NCBI GenBank assembly: GCA_050246915.1
Contig: JBFWVD010000090.1
Span: 1 to 17,938, forward strand
Direction: 5' to 3'
Source: JBFWVD01 sp050246915
Lineage (GTDB): Bacteria; Actinomycetota; Acidimicrobiia; Acidimicrobiales; Ilumatobacteraceae
Length of the DNA: 17,938 bases
Shown here: positions 9,150 through 16,339 of the stretch, in pieces
Numbering within the stretch: position 1 is the stretch's first letter
Layout of the letters: every line of letters starts with the position of its first letter
Notes under the pieces: model-generated
The model's input: only the letters and a program-made list of their open reading frames with translations
Databases searched by the model: none
What the model was told of the DNA's origin: nothing
Translations under genes and position numbers: made by a program

Positions 9150-10343
9150 TCAGTTGGTTTGTTCGATTGCGGGAGATGGTTTCGGTGCCGGCATGTGGAT
9201 GGCCTTGGCCGCGCCGGGAGTGCGATGAGCGATGTAGTCCGGTGACAGCTCCGGGACGTCGAGTCCGAGGCGCCGGGCGATCATCTGGGTCGCGGTGTTG
9301 GCGTGGCCCATCGTGCACTCGGGTCCGGCGAAGCCACGGCTCACGTACAGATCGCTCTGGCGGATGAGCGTGGTGGCCATGAACAACTCGTCCATCAGCT
9401 CGTAGAAGCCGAGATCGTGCAGCGTCCGGCCCGAACGCTCTTGGTAGATGGCGAGCGTCTCATCGAGCGAGGGCCAGCCGGGCAAACGCTCGATACCGGC
9501 GGCCGAGGTGCCGAAGTTGTCGAAGAAGATCCAACGGGCCAGATCGAGTTCGGGGGGTCCGATGGTGGCGAGCTCCCAGTCGATGACGGCGGCGACGTGC
9601 TGATCAGCGTCGAAGATCATGTTGCCCACCCGCGCGTCGCCCCACACCAGCACCGGCTCACGAGGTGACAACCCGGCGACGTCGGCGGTGAGCTTGGCGA
9701 CGGCGGCATCGGTGATGGGATAGGGGCGACCGTCCGCGGTCCATCGATAGAACTCGAGCAGCGCATTGAGTTGCTGGGCGGGGTCGGCAAGATCGCCACT
9801 CGCCAAGAAACTGTGATTGACACGCCAGTCCACGGCGTGGACCGCGACGAGCGCATCCATGGCCGAATCCCAGAGTCGGCGCAATTGTGGTTGCGACAAC
9901 GTGGGGAGCACGCCGACGGAGTGGATCGACGGCTTACCGAGCGGCACCACGCCCTGGACCCGCTCCATGACGAAGAACGGCGCGTCGAGCACCGATGGAT
10001 CGGACTCGGTCCACACGATGCGCGGTACTGGCACCGGGGTGGAGGCCAGACCGTTGAGAACACGTGCCTCGCGCAGCACATCGGGTTCGGCGAAGATCGC
10101 CGCGCCGGTGGCCTGACGTCGCAACACCAGGTCGGTGTGCTCGGTGCGGCCGTGCCGAACCCACTCCACGGTGAACAAGATCGTGTCGTTGGACTGTCCC
10201 GCCGGCGGCCGGGAGACGCCGCTGATCGAGACCGGGCCGATGGAGCCGTCACCGGCAACGAAGCTCTGGCGCGCCACCCAACGTCCGAGCCGCTCGACGA
10301 GGCCGTCGGGGATGTTGGACGCCGCAGCAGCGCCGCTGCTCAT
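9150..10343 (-). CDS. APH/ACAD10-like phosphotransferase family protein
   Basis: This 397-residue protein has a protein-kinase-like phosphotransferase fold (APH family). Visible: substrate-independent N-lobe with the SGVSRPPAGQSNDTILF glycine-rich segment and VLRRQ in the place of the nucleotide Lys strand, the catalytic loop V-W-G-D-A-R-V-G-N near Asp235 (Trp in place of the usual His of the HGD motif) and the metal site IDWELA near 254, followed by PELDLAR. Relatives are the kinase domain of ACAD10/11 and bacterial LvaA, which phosphorylate hydroxyacyl-CoAs; antibiotic resistance is not implied. The ATG at 10343 overlaps the TGA of the upstream LLM gene by four bases. The frame extends to 10625, but that would overlap the LLM gene by 286 bases and has no family sequence, so it is rejected. 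A hydroxyacyl-CoA kinase is the working inference. Confidence 0.85.
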   Translation of the reverse strand: MSSGAAAASNIPDGLVERLGRWVARQSFVAGDGSIGPVSISGVSRPPAGQSNDTILFTVEWVRHGRTEHTDLVLRRQATGAAIFAEPDVLREARVLNGLASTPVPVPRIVWTESDPSVLDAPFFVMERVQGVVPLGKPSIHSVGVLPTLSQPQLRRLWDSAMDALVAVHAVDWRVNHSFLASGDLADPAQQLNALLEFYRWTADGRPYPITDAAVAKLTADVAGLSPREPVLVWGDARVGNMIFDADQHVAAVIDWELATIGPPELDLARWIFFDNFGTSAAGIERLPGWPSLDETLAIYQERSGRTLHDLGFYELMDELFMATTLIRQSDLYVSRGFAGPECTMGHANTATQMIARRLGLDVPELSPDYIAHRTPGAAKAIHMPAPKPSPAIEQTN

Positions 10344-11392
10344 TGTGATGCTCCGGGCACGAACGCGGCGGCCAACGGTCCGAGGAGGTCGGCGGTGGCC
10401 CCGTGCAAGATGATGTCGGTGGCGCCTGCGGACAGATAGTCCCGGAGTGTCTGTGCGCATTGTGCAGAGCTGCCCTGCGCCGATGACGAGGGCAACCAGT
10501 CGGATGGGAAGGCCCGCGTCAACTCGATGAGCTCGGCGCGGCTGAGTGCCTTGTCGGCGGACCGCTCCCCCAACTCGACCAGCTTGGGCTGGGCGCGATA
10601 ACGGGCCATGTCGGCCGGCGACCATCCGTTGATCGCGGCGATGGCATCGCCGAGACCAGGCAGTTGCAGATAGCCCGCGGCGCGTGCGTTGATGGCCAGC
10701 TCAGTCTGCTCTGGGGTGCAATCGGGCGCTGACACCACGGTGGCGATGATGCGACAGGCCTCCGGGTCGCGACCAGCGTCGATGGCGGCGGTGCGGATGA
10801 TGGCCGCCGAGCGTTCCACGGCGTCGGGTGTGACGAACGGATGCAGGATCGCTCCGTCGAAGCTGCGACCGGCGCATGCCAACGTGGCTGGGCCGACGGC
10901 GGCCAGCAGAACCGGGGGCGGTGCGACGGGAGCGCGTTGCGGCAGCCGCATCTCGGTGAAGTGACCAGCCGGCCCGACGTAGTTGATGGTCTCCCCGGCC
11001 CACAGTCGACGGAGCACCTCGGCGGTGTCCCCCATCGACGCCAACGTGGGGGCGGGGACGCCGTACTGCTTCCAACGCCATGATGCCGAACGACCGAACC
11101 CCAGCGAGAAGCGTTCGTTGCTGAGCGCCTGCATCGTCTGGCCCATGGAGGCGAGCACCATGGGATGGCGCAACCCGGTGTGGGTGATGCCGGCGCAGAT
11201 GCGCACTGACGAGGTGGCCTGGCTGATGGCGCCGGCCAGCGACGGGAGGTCCTTGGTGTCGTAGCGCTCACCGATCCACACCGCTCCGAGGCCGATCGCT
11301 TCGGCGGCCTTGGCCTCGGCGATCCCGCGGATCGGATCGGTGACGCCGCCGGGAAGGACGTAACAGCCAAGAGGCGATCGATGCTCGGTCAT
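10340..11392 (-). CDS. LLM-class (luciferase-like) oxidoreductase, probably F420-dependent
   Basis: This 350-residue protein has a TIM-barrel bacterial-luciferase fold. Motifs: opening LGCYVLPGG, AKAAEAIGLGAVWIGERYDTKDL, the barrel segment VRICAGITHTGLRHPMVLASMGQTM, RFSLGFGRSASW near residue 97, and FDGAILHPFVTPDAVERSA in the C-terminal half. Such proteins use reduced F420 or FMN to transfer hydride or hydroxylate substrates; in actinobacteria of this type F420 is usual, but the cofactor cannot be proven from sequence alone. It is the first gene of an operon with the phosphotransferase (ATGA overlap) and the hydrolase. The ATG at 11392 follows a G5 run with an 8-nt spacer. It is divergent from the acyl-CoA synthetase gene across 156 bp, so the two may share control. 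Confidence 0.85.
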   Translation of the reverse strand: MTEHRSPLGCYVLPGGVTDPIRGIAEAKAAEAIGLGAVWIGERYDTKDLPSLAGAISQATSSVRICAGITHTGLRHPMVLASMGQTMQALSNERFSLGFGRSASWRWKQYGVPAPTLASMGDTAEVLRRLWAGETINYVGPAGHFTEMRLPQRAPVAPPPVLLAAVGPATLACAGRSFDGAILHPFVTPDAVERSAAIIRTAAIDAGRDPEACRIIATVVSAPDCTPEQTELAINARAAGYLQLPGLGDAIAAINGWSPADMARYRAQPKLVELGERSADKALSRAELIELTRAFPSDWLPSSSAQGSSAQCAQTLRDYLSAGATDIILHGATADLLGPLAAAFVPGASQ

Positions 11393-11437
11393 GTGTGGTT
11401 CCCCCGCTCGAAATTCCCGCGACCCAACGTCACAAGG

Positions 11438-11480
11438 TCCGATGATGCCTCACCGGGAGGCCCGAGTTGATTTCATCGGA
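11438..11480. promoter_or_regulatory. Inverted repeat in the LLM/acyl-CoA synthetase divergent region
   Basis: TCCGATGA (11438-11445) and TCATCGGA (11473-11480) are perfect 8-bp arms 27 bp apart. Half-site spacing is close to three helical turns, which could suit a looped or tetrameric regulator; chance cannot be excluded. Confidence 0.3.
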
Positions 11481-11497
11481 GTGTCGCACGAACCGCC

Positions 11498-11515
11498 CCG
11501 AACGGCGATGTTCGG
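11498..11515. promoter_or_regulatory. Palindrome CCGAAC-N6-GTTCGG upstream of the acyl-CoA synthetase gene
   Basis: Perfect 6-bp arms with a 6-nt centre end 33 bp before the ATG at 11549. The place and size suit an operator, perhaps for a TetR-like repressor of the acyl-CoA synthetase, but no such regulator is in the window next to it. Confidence 0.35.
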
Positions 11516-11548
11516 ATCAAGCACGCACGACGTGGTTGGATTCGGTCC

Positions 11549-13165
11549 ATGACTGGCTCGAACGACGCTGCCGACTCTCCCGTCGAGGTTCCGACGGCGA
11601 TCCATGCGCCCACCGGCTTCAACGTCGGGCGCCTGTTGGTGAACGCGGCACTCCGCACGCCAGAGGCGCCAGCGATCACGTGGGGATCCGCCACCCTCAC
11701 GTATCGACAGTTCGATCAACGGTCCAATGCCCTCGCTCATGCGCTGAGCGCGCTGGGGCTGGCCAAGGGCGATCGAGTGGCCGTGCTGATGCGCAATCGG
11801 CCCGAGTTGCTCGAGACGATGTTCGCCTGCTTCAAAGCGGGCTTCTGCCTCGTGCCGATGAACGCGAAGTTCACGTCGGAGGAGATCGAGTACCACGTTG
11901 CCGACTCCGAGGCGGCCGCGGTGATCACCGATCCCGAAGGCGCGTCGGTGATGGCTGATGCGTCGTTGGCCGACGCACACGTGGTGGTGGCCGGCGCCGA
12001 GGCCGCGTCGGACACTGGCTTCCTGGGCTACGAAGACCTGGTGGCGGCTGAGGATGGCGAGCGGAGCGCGACGGTGGCCGTCGACCGCGACGACCTGGCC
12101 TGGCTGTTCTACACGTCGGGCACGACGGGACGGCCCAAGGGAGCGATGCTGACCCACGGCAACCTGGCGTTCGTCGCCGCGTCGTGGTTGGCCGATCTCA
12201 CGCCAATGGCCGAGGGCGAGGTCACGCTGCACGCCGCTCCCCTGTCACATGGCGCCGGGTTCCACGCGGTGGCGGTCACGGGACGCGGCTCGCATCAGCT
12301 GATCCCCACCGACGGCAGGTTCGAGCCCGAGGCCATCATCACGCTCATGCGCGACACGAAGGTGTCGAACACCTGGTTGGTGCCGACCCAGATCGTGATG
12401 CTCATCGACGCGCTCGGCGACCGGGCCCCCGATCTACCCGACTTGCGTCACGTCGTCTACGGCGGCGCGCCATTCGCTCCGGCTGATCTGCACCGTGCCC
12501 TCGAGGTGTTCGGGCCGGTGTTCGTCCAGTTGTATGCGCAGGGCGAGACACCGATGACGGCAACGGTGCTGCCGCGTGAAGTGCACGCGCAGGCGATGGC
12601 CGGTGTGCACGCCGAACGGCTGGGATCTGCGGGGTATGCCCGGCCGGGGATGGACGTCCGGGTGCTCGGGTCCGACGACGAGGACCTCGCGCCCGATGAG
12701 CCCGGCGAGGTGTGCGTGCGCGGCCCCGCTGTGATGCTCGGCTATTGGAACCGACCCGATGCCACCGCCGAGACGTTGCGCAACGGGTGGCTGCACACCG
12801 GCGATCTCGGGCGAATGGACGCCACGGGGTATCTGTACCTGTTGGATCGGGCCAAGGACCTCATCATCACCGGTGGTTCCAACGTGTACGCCGTGGAGGT
12901 GGAGGCGGTGTTGGCCGCTCATCGCGACGTTCGCGAGGTGGCGGTCATCGGTATCGCCGACCGAACGTGGGGCGAGATCGTGGCTGCGGTCGTCGTCACC
13001 AGTGCTGCTCCCGCTCAGGTGCAATTGGAGTTGACGGCAGCCGCGAACGAATCGCTGGCGGGATACAAGCGGCCTCGGCGTTATGAGTTCATCGACGCAC
13101 TGCCCCGCAATGCGTATGGCAAGGTGCTCAAGCGCGAGCTTCGCGACCGCTTCGCGCCGAGCTGA
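11549..13165 (+). CDS. AMP-forming acyl-CoA synthetase (fatty/aryl acid-CoA ligase)
   Basis: This 538-residue protein of the ANL superfamily activates a carboxylic acid to acyl-AMP and then acyl-CoA in the cytoplasm. Motifs in order: P-loop LFYTSGTTGRPKGAMLTHGN at about residues 187-206; the YAQGETP version of the A5 motif near 330 (YGxTE is usual); GWLHTGDLGRMDATGYLYLLDRAKDLIITGGSNVYAVEVE, covering the A7/A8 hinge region from about 415 to 450; and the C-terminal PRNAYGKVLKREL with the catalytic Lys near residue 524. Length is typical. The substrate cannot be told; medium-chain or aromatic acids are common for this subgroup. No clear Shine-Dalgarno precedes the ATG, which may be leaderless or weakly initiated. 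The gene is divergent from the LLM operon, and a shared regulatory region lies between them. Confidence 0.92.
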   Translation: MTGSNDAADSPVEVPTAIHAPTGFNVGRLLVNAALRTPEAPAITWGSATLTYRQFDQRSNALAHALSALGLAKGDRVAVLMRNRPELLETMFACFKAGFCLVPMNAKFTSEEIEYHVADSEAAAVITDPEGASVMADASLADAHVVVAGAEAASDTGFLGYEDLVAAEDGERSATVAVDRDDLAWLFYTSGTTGRPKGAMLTHGNLAFVAASWLADLTPMAEGEVTLHAAPLSHGAGFHAVAVTGRGSHQLIPTDGRFEPEAIITLMRDTKVSNTWLVPTQIVMLIDALGDRAPDLPDLRHVVYGGAPFAPADLHRALEVFGPVFVQLYAQGETPMTATVLPREVHAQAMAGVHAERLGSAGYARPGMDVRVLGSDDEDLAPDEPGEVCVRGPAVMLGYWNRPDATAETLRNGWLHTGDLGRMDATGYLYLLDRAKDLIITGGSNVYAVEVEAVLAAHRDVREVAVIGIADRTWGEIVAAVVVTSAAPAQVQLELTAAANESLAGYKRPRRYEFIDALPRNAYGKVLKRELRDRFAPS

Positions 13166-13245
13166 CCGACGGTAGCCAGGTGCGTGTCCTGCCGCCCCTT
13201 GCCACGCCCTCCTGACGCCCTCCGGCCCCCCCCGGACATGAGCTG

Positions 13246-13288
13246 CGAAGGTTGTGATCGCTGAACGATCACAAGCTTCGAAACTTCG
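13246..13288. repeat. Copy 2 of the 43-nt dispersed hairpin repeat
   Basis: TTGTGATCG (13252-13260) pairs with CGATCACAA (13266-13274) around a CTGAA loop; past a G/G mismatch CGAAG (13246-13250) pairs with CTTCG (13276-13280) or with the alternative CTTCG at 13284-13288. It matches copy 1 at 7925-7967 in 37 of 43 positions and again lies between convergent genes. Confidence 0.75.
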
Positions 13289-13311
13289 CAGACGGAGGCG
13301 TGGACCGCGCG

Positions 13312-13352
13312 AAAAGGAGTCGCGGGCGCGGCGAGCACGCCTTTGGCGACTC
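13312..13352 (-). terminator. Rho-independent-like terminator of the amidohydrolase gene
   Basis: On the minus strand GAGTCGC (13352-13346, overlapping the stop codon) and GCGACTC (13323-13317) form a stem with an inner GGCG/CGCC stem in the loop, followed by CTTTT (T-run at 13315-13312). This is the only hairpin in the window with a proper T-tract. Confidence 0.5.
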
Positions 13353-14541
13353 AGACGAAGTCGAGATCGAGCAGGCGGATGGCGTTGGTGCGCAGCACCT
13401 TGCGCTGGTAGTCCGGCGACAGTTCCGCCACGAGACCGGTCACGATGTCCTTGGTGTCGGGCCACGTCGAGTCGCTGTGGGGATAGTCGGTCTCGCACAT
13501 CACGGTGTCGACGCCGATCTTGTCGATCGACTCGAGCCCGTGCGCGTCGTTGATGAAGCAACCGGCCACGTTCGACTGGTAGTAGGTGGACGGAGGGTTG
13601 GGGATGTGCTTTGTCTGCGCCCATCCCTGGTTGTCCTCCCACACCTGGTCGATGCGCTGCAGGATGTACGGGATCCATCCGAGCTGGCTCTCGGCGTACA
13701 GCAACTTCAATTGCGGGTAGCGCACGAGCAGACCGGACATGAGGAAATCGACCAGTGAGCTCATGGCGTTGCCGAACCCCAAGGTGGCGCTGACCGCGGG
13801 AGGCGCGTCGGGCGACGCGGCGGGCATCTTCGACGATGACCCGATGTGCATGGCGACGACCGTTCCGGTCTCGGCGCACGCCTCGAAGAACGGATCCCAG
13901 TGTCCGCTGTGGATGGTCGGCAGATTCAAGTGGTACGGCAACTCGCTGAAGCACACTGCCCGAACACCGCGAGCGGCGTTGCGTCGCACCTCGGCCGCCG
14001 CAGCGGGCACGTCCCACAGCGGGATGATGCCGAGCGGGATGAGGCGACCGTTGGAATCGCCGCACCACTCCTCCACCATCCAATCGTTGTAGGCGGTCAC
14101 GCACGCCATGCCGACCTCTTTGTCCTTGCCCTCATAGAAGGTCTGGCCGCAGAAGCGCGGAAAGGTGGGGAAGCACATCGACGCCTCGACCCAGCTGGTG
14201 TCCATGTCCTCGAGGCGAGCCTTGGGGTCGTAGCAGCCCGGGCGCATCTGCTCGTAGGTGATGGGCGTGAGCGTCATCTCCTCCTTCGGATACCCGACGG
14301 CGGCCACCATGCGCTTGTGCGTGTAGACGAGGTCCTCGTAGATCCAGCAGTCGACCTTGAGGGGCGACTCGTCGTCGAAGTGCTCGACATAGTTGGCGGT
14401 GCCGATGTAGTCGATGTTGCGGATGCCGCGCCGCACGACCTTCGGACCCTTGTCTCGGTATTTCGCCGGAAGCCACTGCTGCCACACGTGAGGCGGCTCG
14501 ACCACGTGGTCGTCGACGGAGATGATCTTGGGAATATCCAC
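13351..14541 (-). CDS. Amidohydrolase family 2 protein (TIM-barrel metal-dependent hydrolase)
   Basis: Annotated from GTG 14541, this is a 396-residue protein of the amidohydrolase-2 (ACMSD-like) family, enzymes that hydrolyse or decarboxylate ring and amide substrates through a metal centre. The opening IISVDDHVVEPP is the usual N-terminal metal-site strand of this subgroup (DDHVVEP in place of the DxH motif). Other marks: FPTFPRFCGQTF, RGVRAVCFSELPYHL, the metal-His segment VAMHIGSSS near residue 220, LKLLYAESQLGWIPYIL, and the late metal Asp in CETDYPHSDSTWP. Start choice: GTG has AGGAG eight bases upstream (14554-14550) and the homologous sequence begins there; the alternative start at 14598 adds 19 residues without family features. 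It is the last gene after acuI and the VOC protein. The reaction is not determined; a role on an amide, lactone or ring intermediate is possible. Confidence 0.85.
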   Translation of the reverse strand: MDIPKIISVDDHVVEPPHVWQQWLPAKYRDKGPKVVRRGIRNIDYIGTANYVEHFDDESPLKVDCWIYEDLVYTHKRMVAAVGYPKEEMTLTPITYEQMRPGCYDPKARLEDMDTSWVEASMCFPTFPRFCGQTFYEGKDKEVGMACVTAYNDWMVEEWCGDSNGRLIPLGIIPLWDVPAAAAEVRRNAARGVRAVCFSELPYHLNLPTIHSGHWDPFFEACAETGTVVAMHIGSSSKMPAASPDAPPAVSATLGFGNAMSSLVDFLMSGLLVRYPQLKLLYAESQLGWIPYILQRIDQVWEDNQGWAQTKHIPNPPSTYYQSNVAGCFINDAHGLESIDKIGVDTVMCETDYPHSDSTWPDTKDIVTGLVAELSPDYQRKVLRTNAIRLLDLDFV

Positions 14542-14549
14542 GTTTCGGG

Positions 14550-14554
14550 CTCCT
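14550..14554 (-). promoter_or_regulatory. Shine-Dalgarno AGGAG deciding the amidohydrolase start
   Basis: AGGAG is followed by an 8-nt spacer and GTG 14541. It supports that start over the farther one at 14598. Confidence 0.7.
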
Positions 14555-14613
14555 GGATATCGATGGGACAGGGTCCGGCCGATCGCCGGGGGACGCAAGC
14601 GCGTCGGGAACGA

Positions 14614-15219
14614 TCAGTTGGTCTGCGATGCGCGACGGTGGCTGCGCTCGGCGGTGAACTCGGCCACGACTTTGGTCAGTTCGATGCCTTCGTCGGCGGC
14701 ACGCTGCTTGAGCGCGTTCCAGTCATCGAGGCTGGAGCGGGCGGCTGCGGCGTTGTCGTTCCACACCGACGCGGTCGGGGTGGTGATCTCGAGTCGGACG
14801 CCGTTGGGATCGTGGAAGTAGATCGAGTAGATGATCTTGTGATCGACCGGCCCCAACACCTCAACACCCTTCAGCTTCAGCCAGGCGTGCCAGGCGTCGA
14901 CGGTCTCGACCGAGTCGACCTGTAACGCCAGATGCTGGAACGTGTTGTACGCGGCGTGGGGCACATCGCCGAGCGGTGGTAGCTCGGGTGCTTCGAAGAA
15001 CGCCACGGTCGAACCATCACCCATCCGGAAGAACGAGTGGAAGTACGGCACCGGCTCACCGGTGGACGGGATGGAGTCGTCGAGCACAGCGTTGACCAAC
15101 TCCATGCCCAAGATCCCCGCATAGAACTCGGCGGTGGCGGCGGTATCGCGAGTCACGTAGGCGACGTGGCTCAACATGGCGGGACGCCCGGGAGGACGTG
15201 CGGTCAGCTCATCGGTCAT
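14614..15219 (-). CDS. VOC-family (glyoxalase/dioxygenase-fold) protein
   Basis: Annotated from ATG 15219 this is 201 residues. It carries paired vicinal-oxygen-chelate modules: MLSHVAYVTRD with the first metal His and AEFYAGILGMEL, then FQHLALQVDSVE with a second His, and the terminal DPNGVRLEIT with the metal Glu. Numbered from the alternative ATG at 15225, these are His20, His98 and Glu146. This H-H-E set is the metal triad of extradiol dioxygenase and glyoxalase-type VOC enzymes; Glu78 (FFEAPE) is a further acidic candidate. The C-terminal tail (about residues 150-200) is helical and polar. Start: AGGGG lies six bases before ATG 15219, whereas ATG 15225 would abut it. It sits between acuI and the amidohydrolase, 72 bp from the latter. 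A ring-opening dioxygenase, epimerase or lyase are all possible. Confidence 0.8.
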   Translation of the reverse strand: MTDELTARPPGRPAMLSHVAYVTRDTAATAEFYAGILGMELVNAVLDDSIPSTGEPVPYFHSFFRMGDGSTVAFFEAPELPPLGDVPHAAYNTFQHLALQVDSVETVDAWHAWLKLKGVEVLGPVDHKIIYSIYFHDPNGVRLEITTPTASVWNDNAAAARSSLDDWNALKQRAADEGIELTKVVAEFTAERSHRRASQTN

Positions 15220-15325
15220 GGTCATCCCCTGCTTGGATCGACGTACCTTGGACGCTACGGGAGGTTGTATTTCGATATGCGGTCGGGATCGGTCCTCGTC
15301 GCTTGCTTGGCAAAGAGGAGGGGTG

Positions 15326-16324
15326 TCAGGCGTTCACGTCGACGACGACACGCCCGGTGACGCCGCCGGCCAAGATCGTGTCGAGCTCCGCCTCGACCGC
15401 ACCGAGGGCGACGACCTTGGCGATCGAGCCGAGGCCGGCGGGCTTGAGCGAGGAACCCATCCGGTTCCAGACATCGCGACGACGCACGATGTCGGTCTGG
15501 ACCGAGTCGATGCCGAGTAGCGCCACGTTGCGGAGGATGAACGGCATCACCGTGGTGGTCAGACCCGCACCGCCGGTGAGACCGCTGGCGGCAACAGCGC
15601 CGCCATAGTTGATGCTGGCGAGCACGTTGGCGAGGGTGTTGCCGCCGACGCAGTCGACCGCCGCGGCCCACTGCATCGACTGGAGCGGCTTTCCGCCCTC
15701 GGCCGAGAGGGTGTTGCGGTCGATGATGTTCGTGGCCCCAATGGAACGCAGGTACGCCTCGGCGCTGGCTTTGCCGGTGGACGCGTCCACCTCGTAGCCC
15801 TTGGCGCTCAGAATGCCCACGGCGATGGAACCCACGCCGCCGGTCGCCCCGGTGACCAGGACCTTGCCCGCCGCAGGCGTCAGGCCACGCTCTTCGAGCG
15901 CCAGCACCGACAGCGCAGCTGTGAACCCGGCCGTGCCGATGGTCATCGCCTCCTTGAGGTCGAGGCCGTCGGGCAACGCCACGAGCCAGTCAGCAGGAAC
16001 CCGGGCCTTCTGGGCGAAGCCGCCGTGACGGGAGACGCCGAGGTCGTAGCCGTGGGCCACGACACGAGTGCCCTTCGGGAAACCGGGAACCCCGTCCTCG
16101 GCAACCACGCCGGACAGATCGATGCCGGGGATGATCGGGGAGATCCGGGCCACCTTGCCCTTGGCGGTGGTGGCGAGGCCGTCTTTGTAGTTGACGCTCG
16201 AGTACGCCACGTCGATCAGGACGCCGTCGGTGGGCAGGACGCTCAGCGAGAGCTGCTCCACGGCGCGGGTGACCACGCCGTCGTTGTTGGTCGCGGTGAA
16301 GGCAGTGAAAAGATCAGAAGTCAC
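15326..16324 (-). CDS. acuI: MDR-family acrylyl-CoA reductase (AcuI/YhdH type)
   Basis: This 332-residue zinc-free medium-chain reductase matches the AcuI/YhdH group, which reduces acrylyl-CoA to propionyl-CoA with NADPH (cytoplasm), for example in 3-hydroxypropionate or DMSP degradation. Motifs: SSVNYKDGLA (residues 42-51), KGKVAR and PGIDLSGVV (66-74), the Rossmann GATGGVGS near 154-162, and the terminal GRVVVDVNA. There is no structural zinc cysteine cluster, as expected. The start is GTG at 16324, 15 bases after the stop of the regulator gene; no Shine-Dalgarno precedes it, but TAGCAT (16338-16333) ends eight bases upstream, so leaderless transcription is possible. The YhdH/YhfP name would also fit; the enzyme may act on other short enoyl-CoAs. 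Confidence 0.85.
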   Translation of the reverse strand: MTSDLFTAFTATNNDGVVTRAVEQLSLSVLPTDGVLIDVAYSSVNYKDGLATTAKGKVARISPIIPGIDLSGVVAEDGVPGFPKGTRVVAHGYDLGVSRHGGFAQKARVPADWLVALPDGLDLKEAMTIGTAGFTAALSVLALEERGLTPAAGKVLVTGATGGVGSIAVGILSAKGYEVDASTGKASAEAYLRSIGATNIIDRNTLSAEGGKPLQSMQWAAAVDCVGGNTLANVLASINYGGAVAASGLTGGAGLTTTVMPFILRNVALLGIDSVQTDIVRRRDVWNRMGSSLKPAGLGSIAKVVALGAVEAELDTILAGGVTGRVVVDVNA

Positions 16325-16332
16325 GAGCGGCG

Positions 16333-16338
16333 ATGCTA
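16333..16338 (-). promoter_or_regulatory. Candidate -10 element (TAGCAT) for leaderless acuI
   Basis: TAGCAT lies 8 nt before the GTG start, the distance expected when transcription starts at the start codon. No good -35 element is at normal spacing. Weak evidence. Confidence 0.25.
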
Positions 16339-16339
16339 G

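Noticed and set aside
9150..10343. Aminoglycoside resistance gene
   Set aside because: The APH fold is shared, but the operon context and W-G-D catalytic loop point to metabolic acyl-CoA-type kinases.
10344..10625. N-terminal extension of the phosphotransferase
   Set aside because: It would overlap the LLM gene by more than 280 bases; the ATGA overlap at 10343 and the start of family sequence favour the shorter protein.
13222..13235. C-rich tract as a possible phase-variation site
   Set aside because: It is intergenic, not in a coding frame or placed between promoter elements.
12434..14104. A 556-codon minus-strand frame
   Set aside because: It crosses the convergent junction and covers parts of the acyl-CoA synthetase and amidohydrolase genes, both with clear motifs; its sequence is Arg-rich and unrelated to any family I recognise.
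14542..14598. Longer amidohydrolase start at 14598
   Set aside because: The additional residues have no family similarity and there is a good Shine-Dalgarno before GTG 14541.
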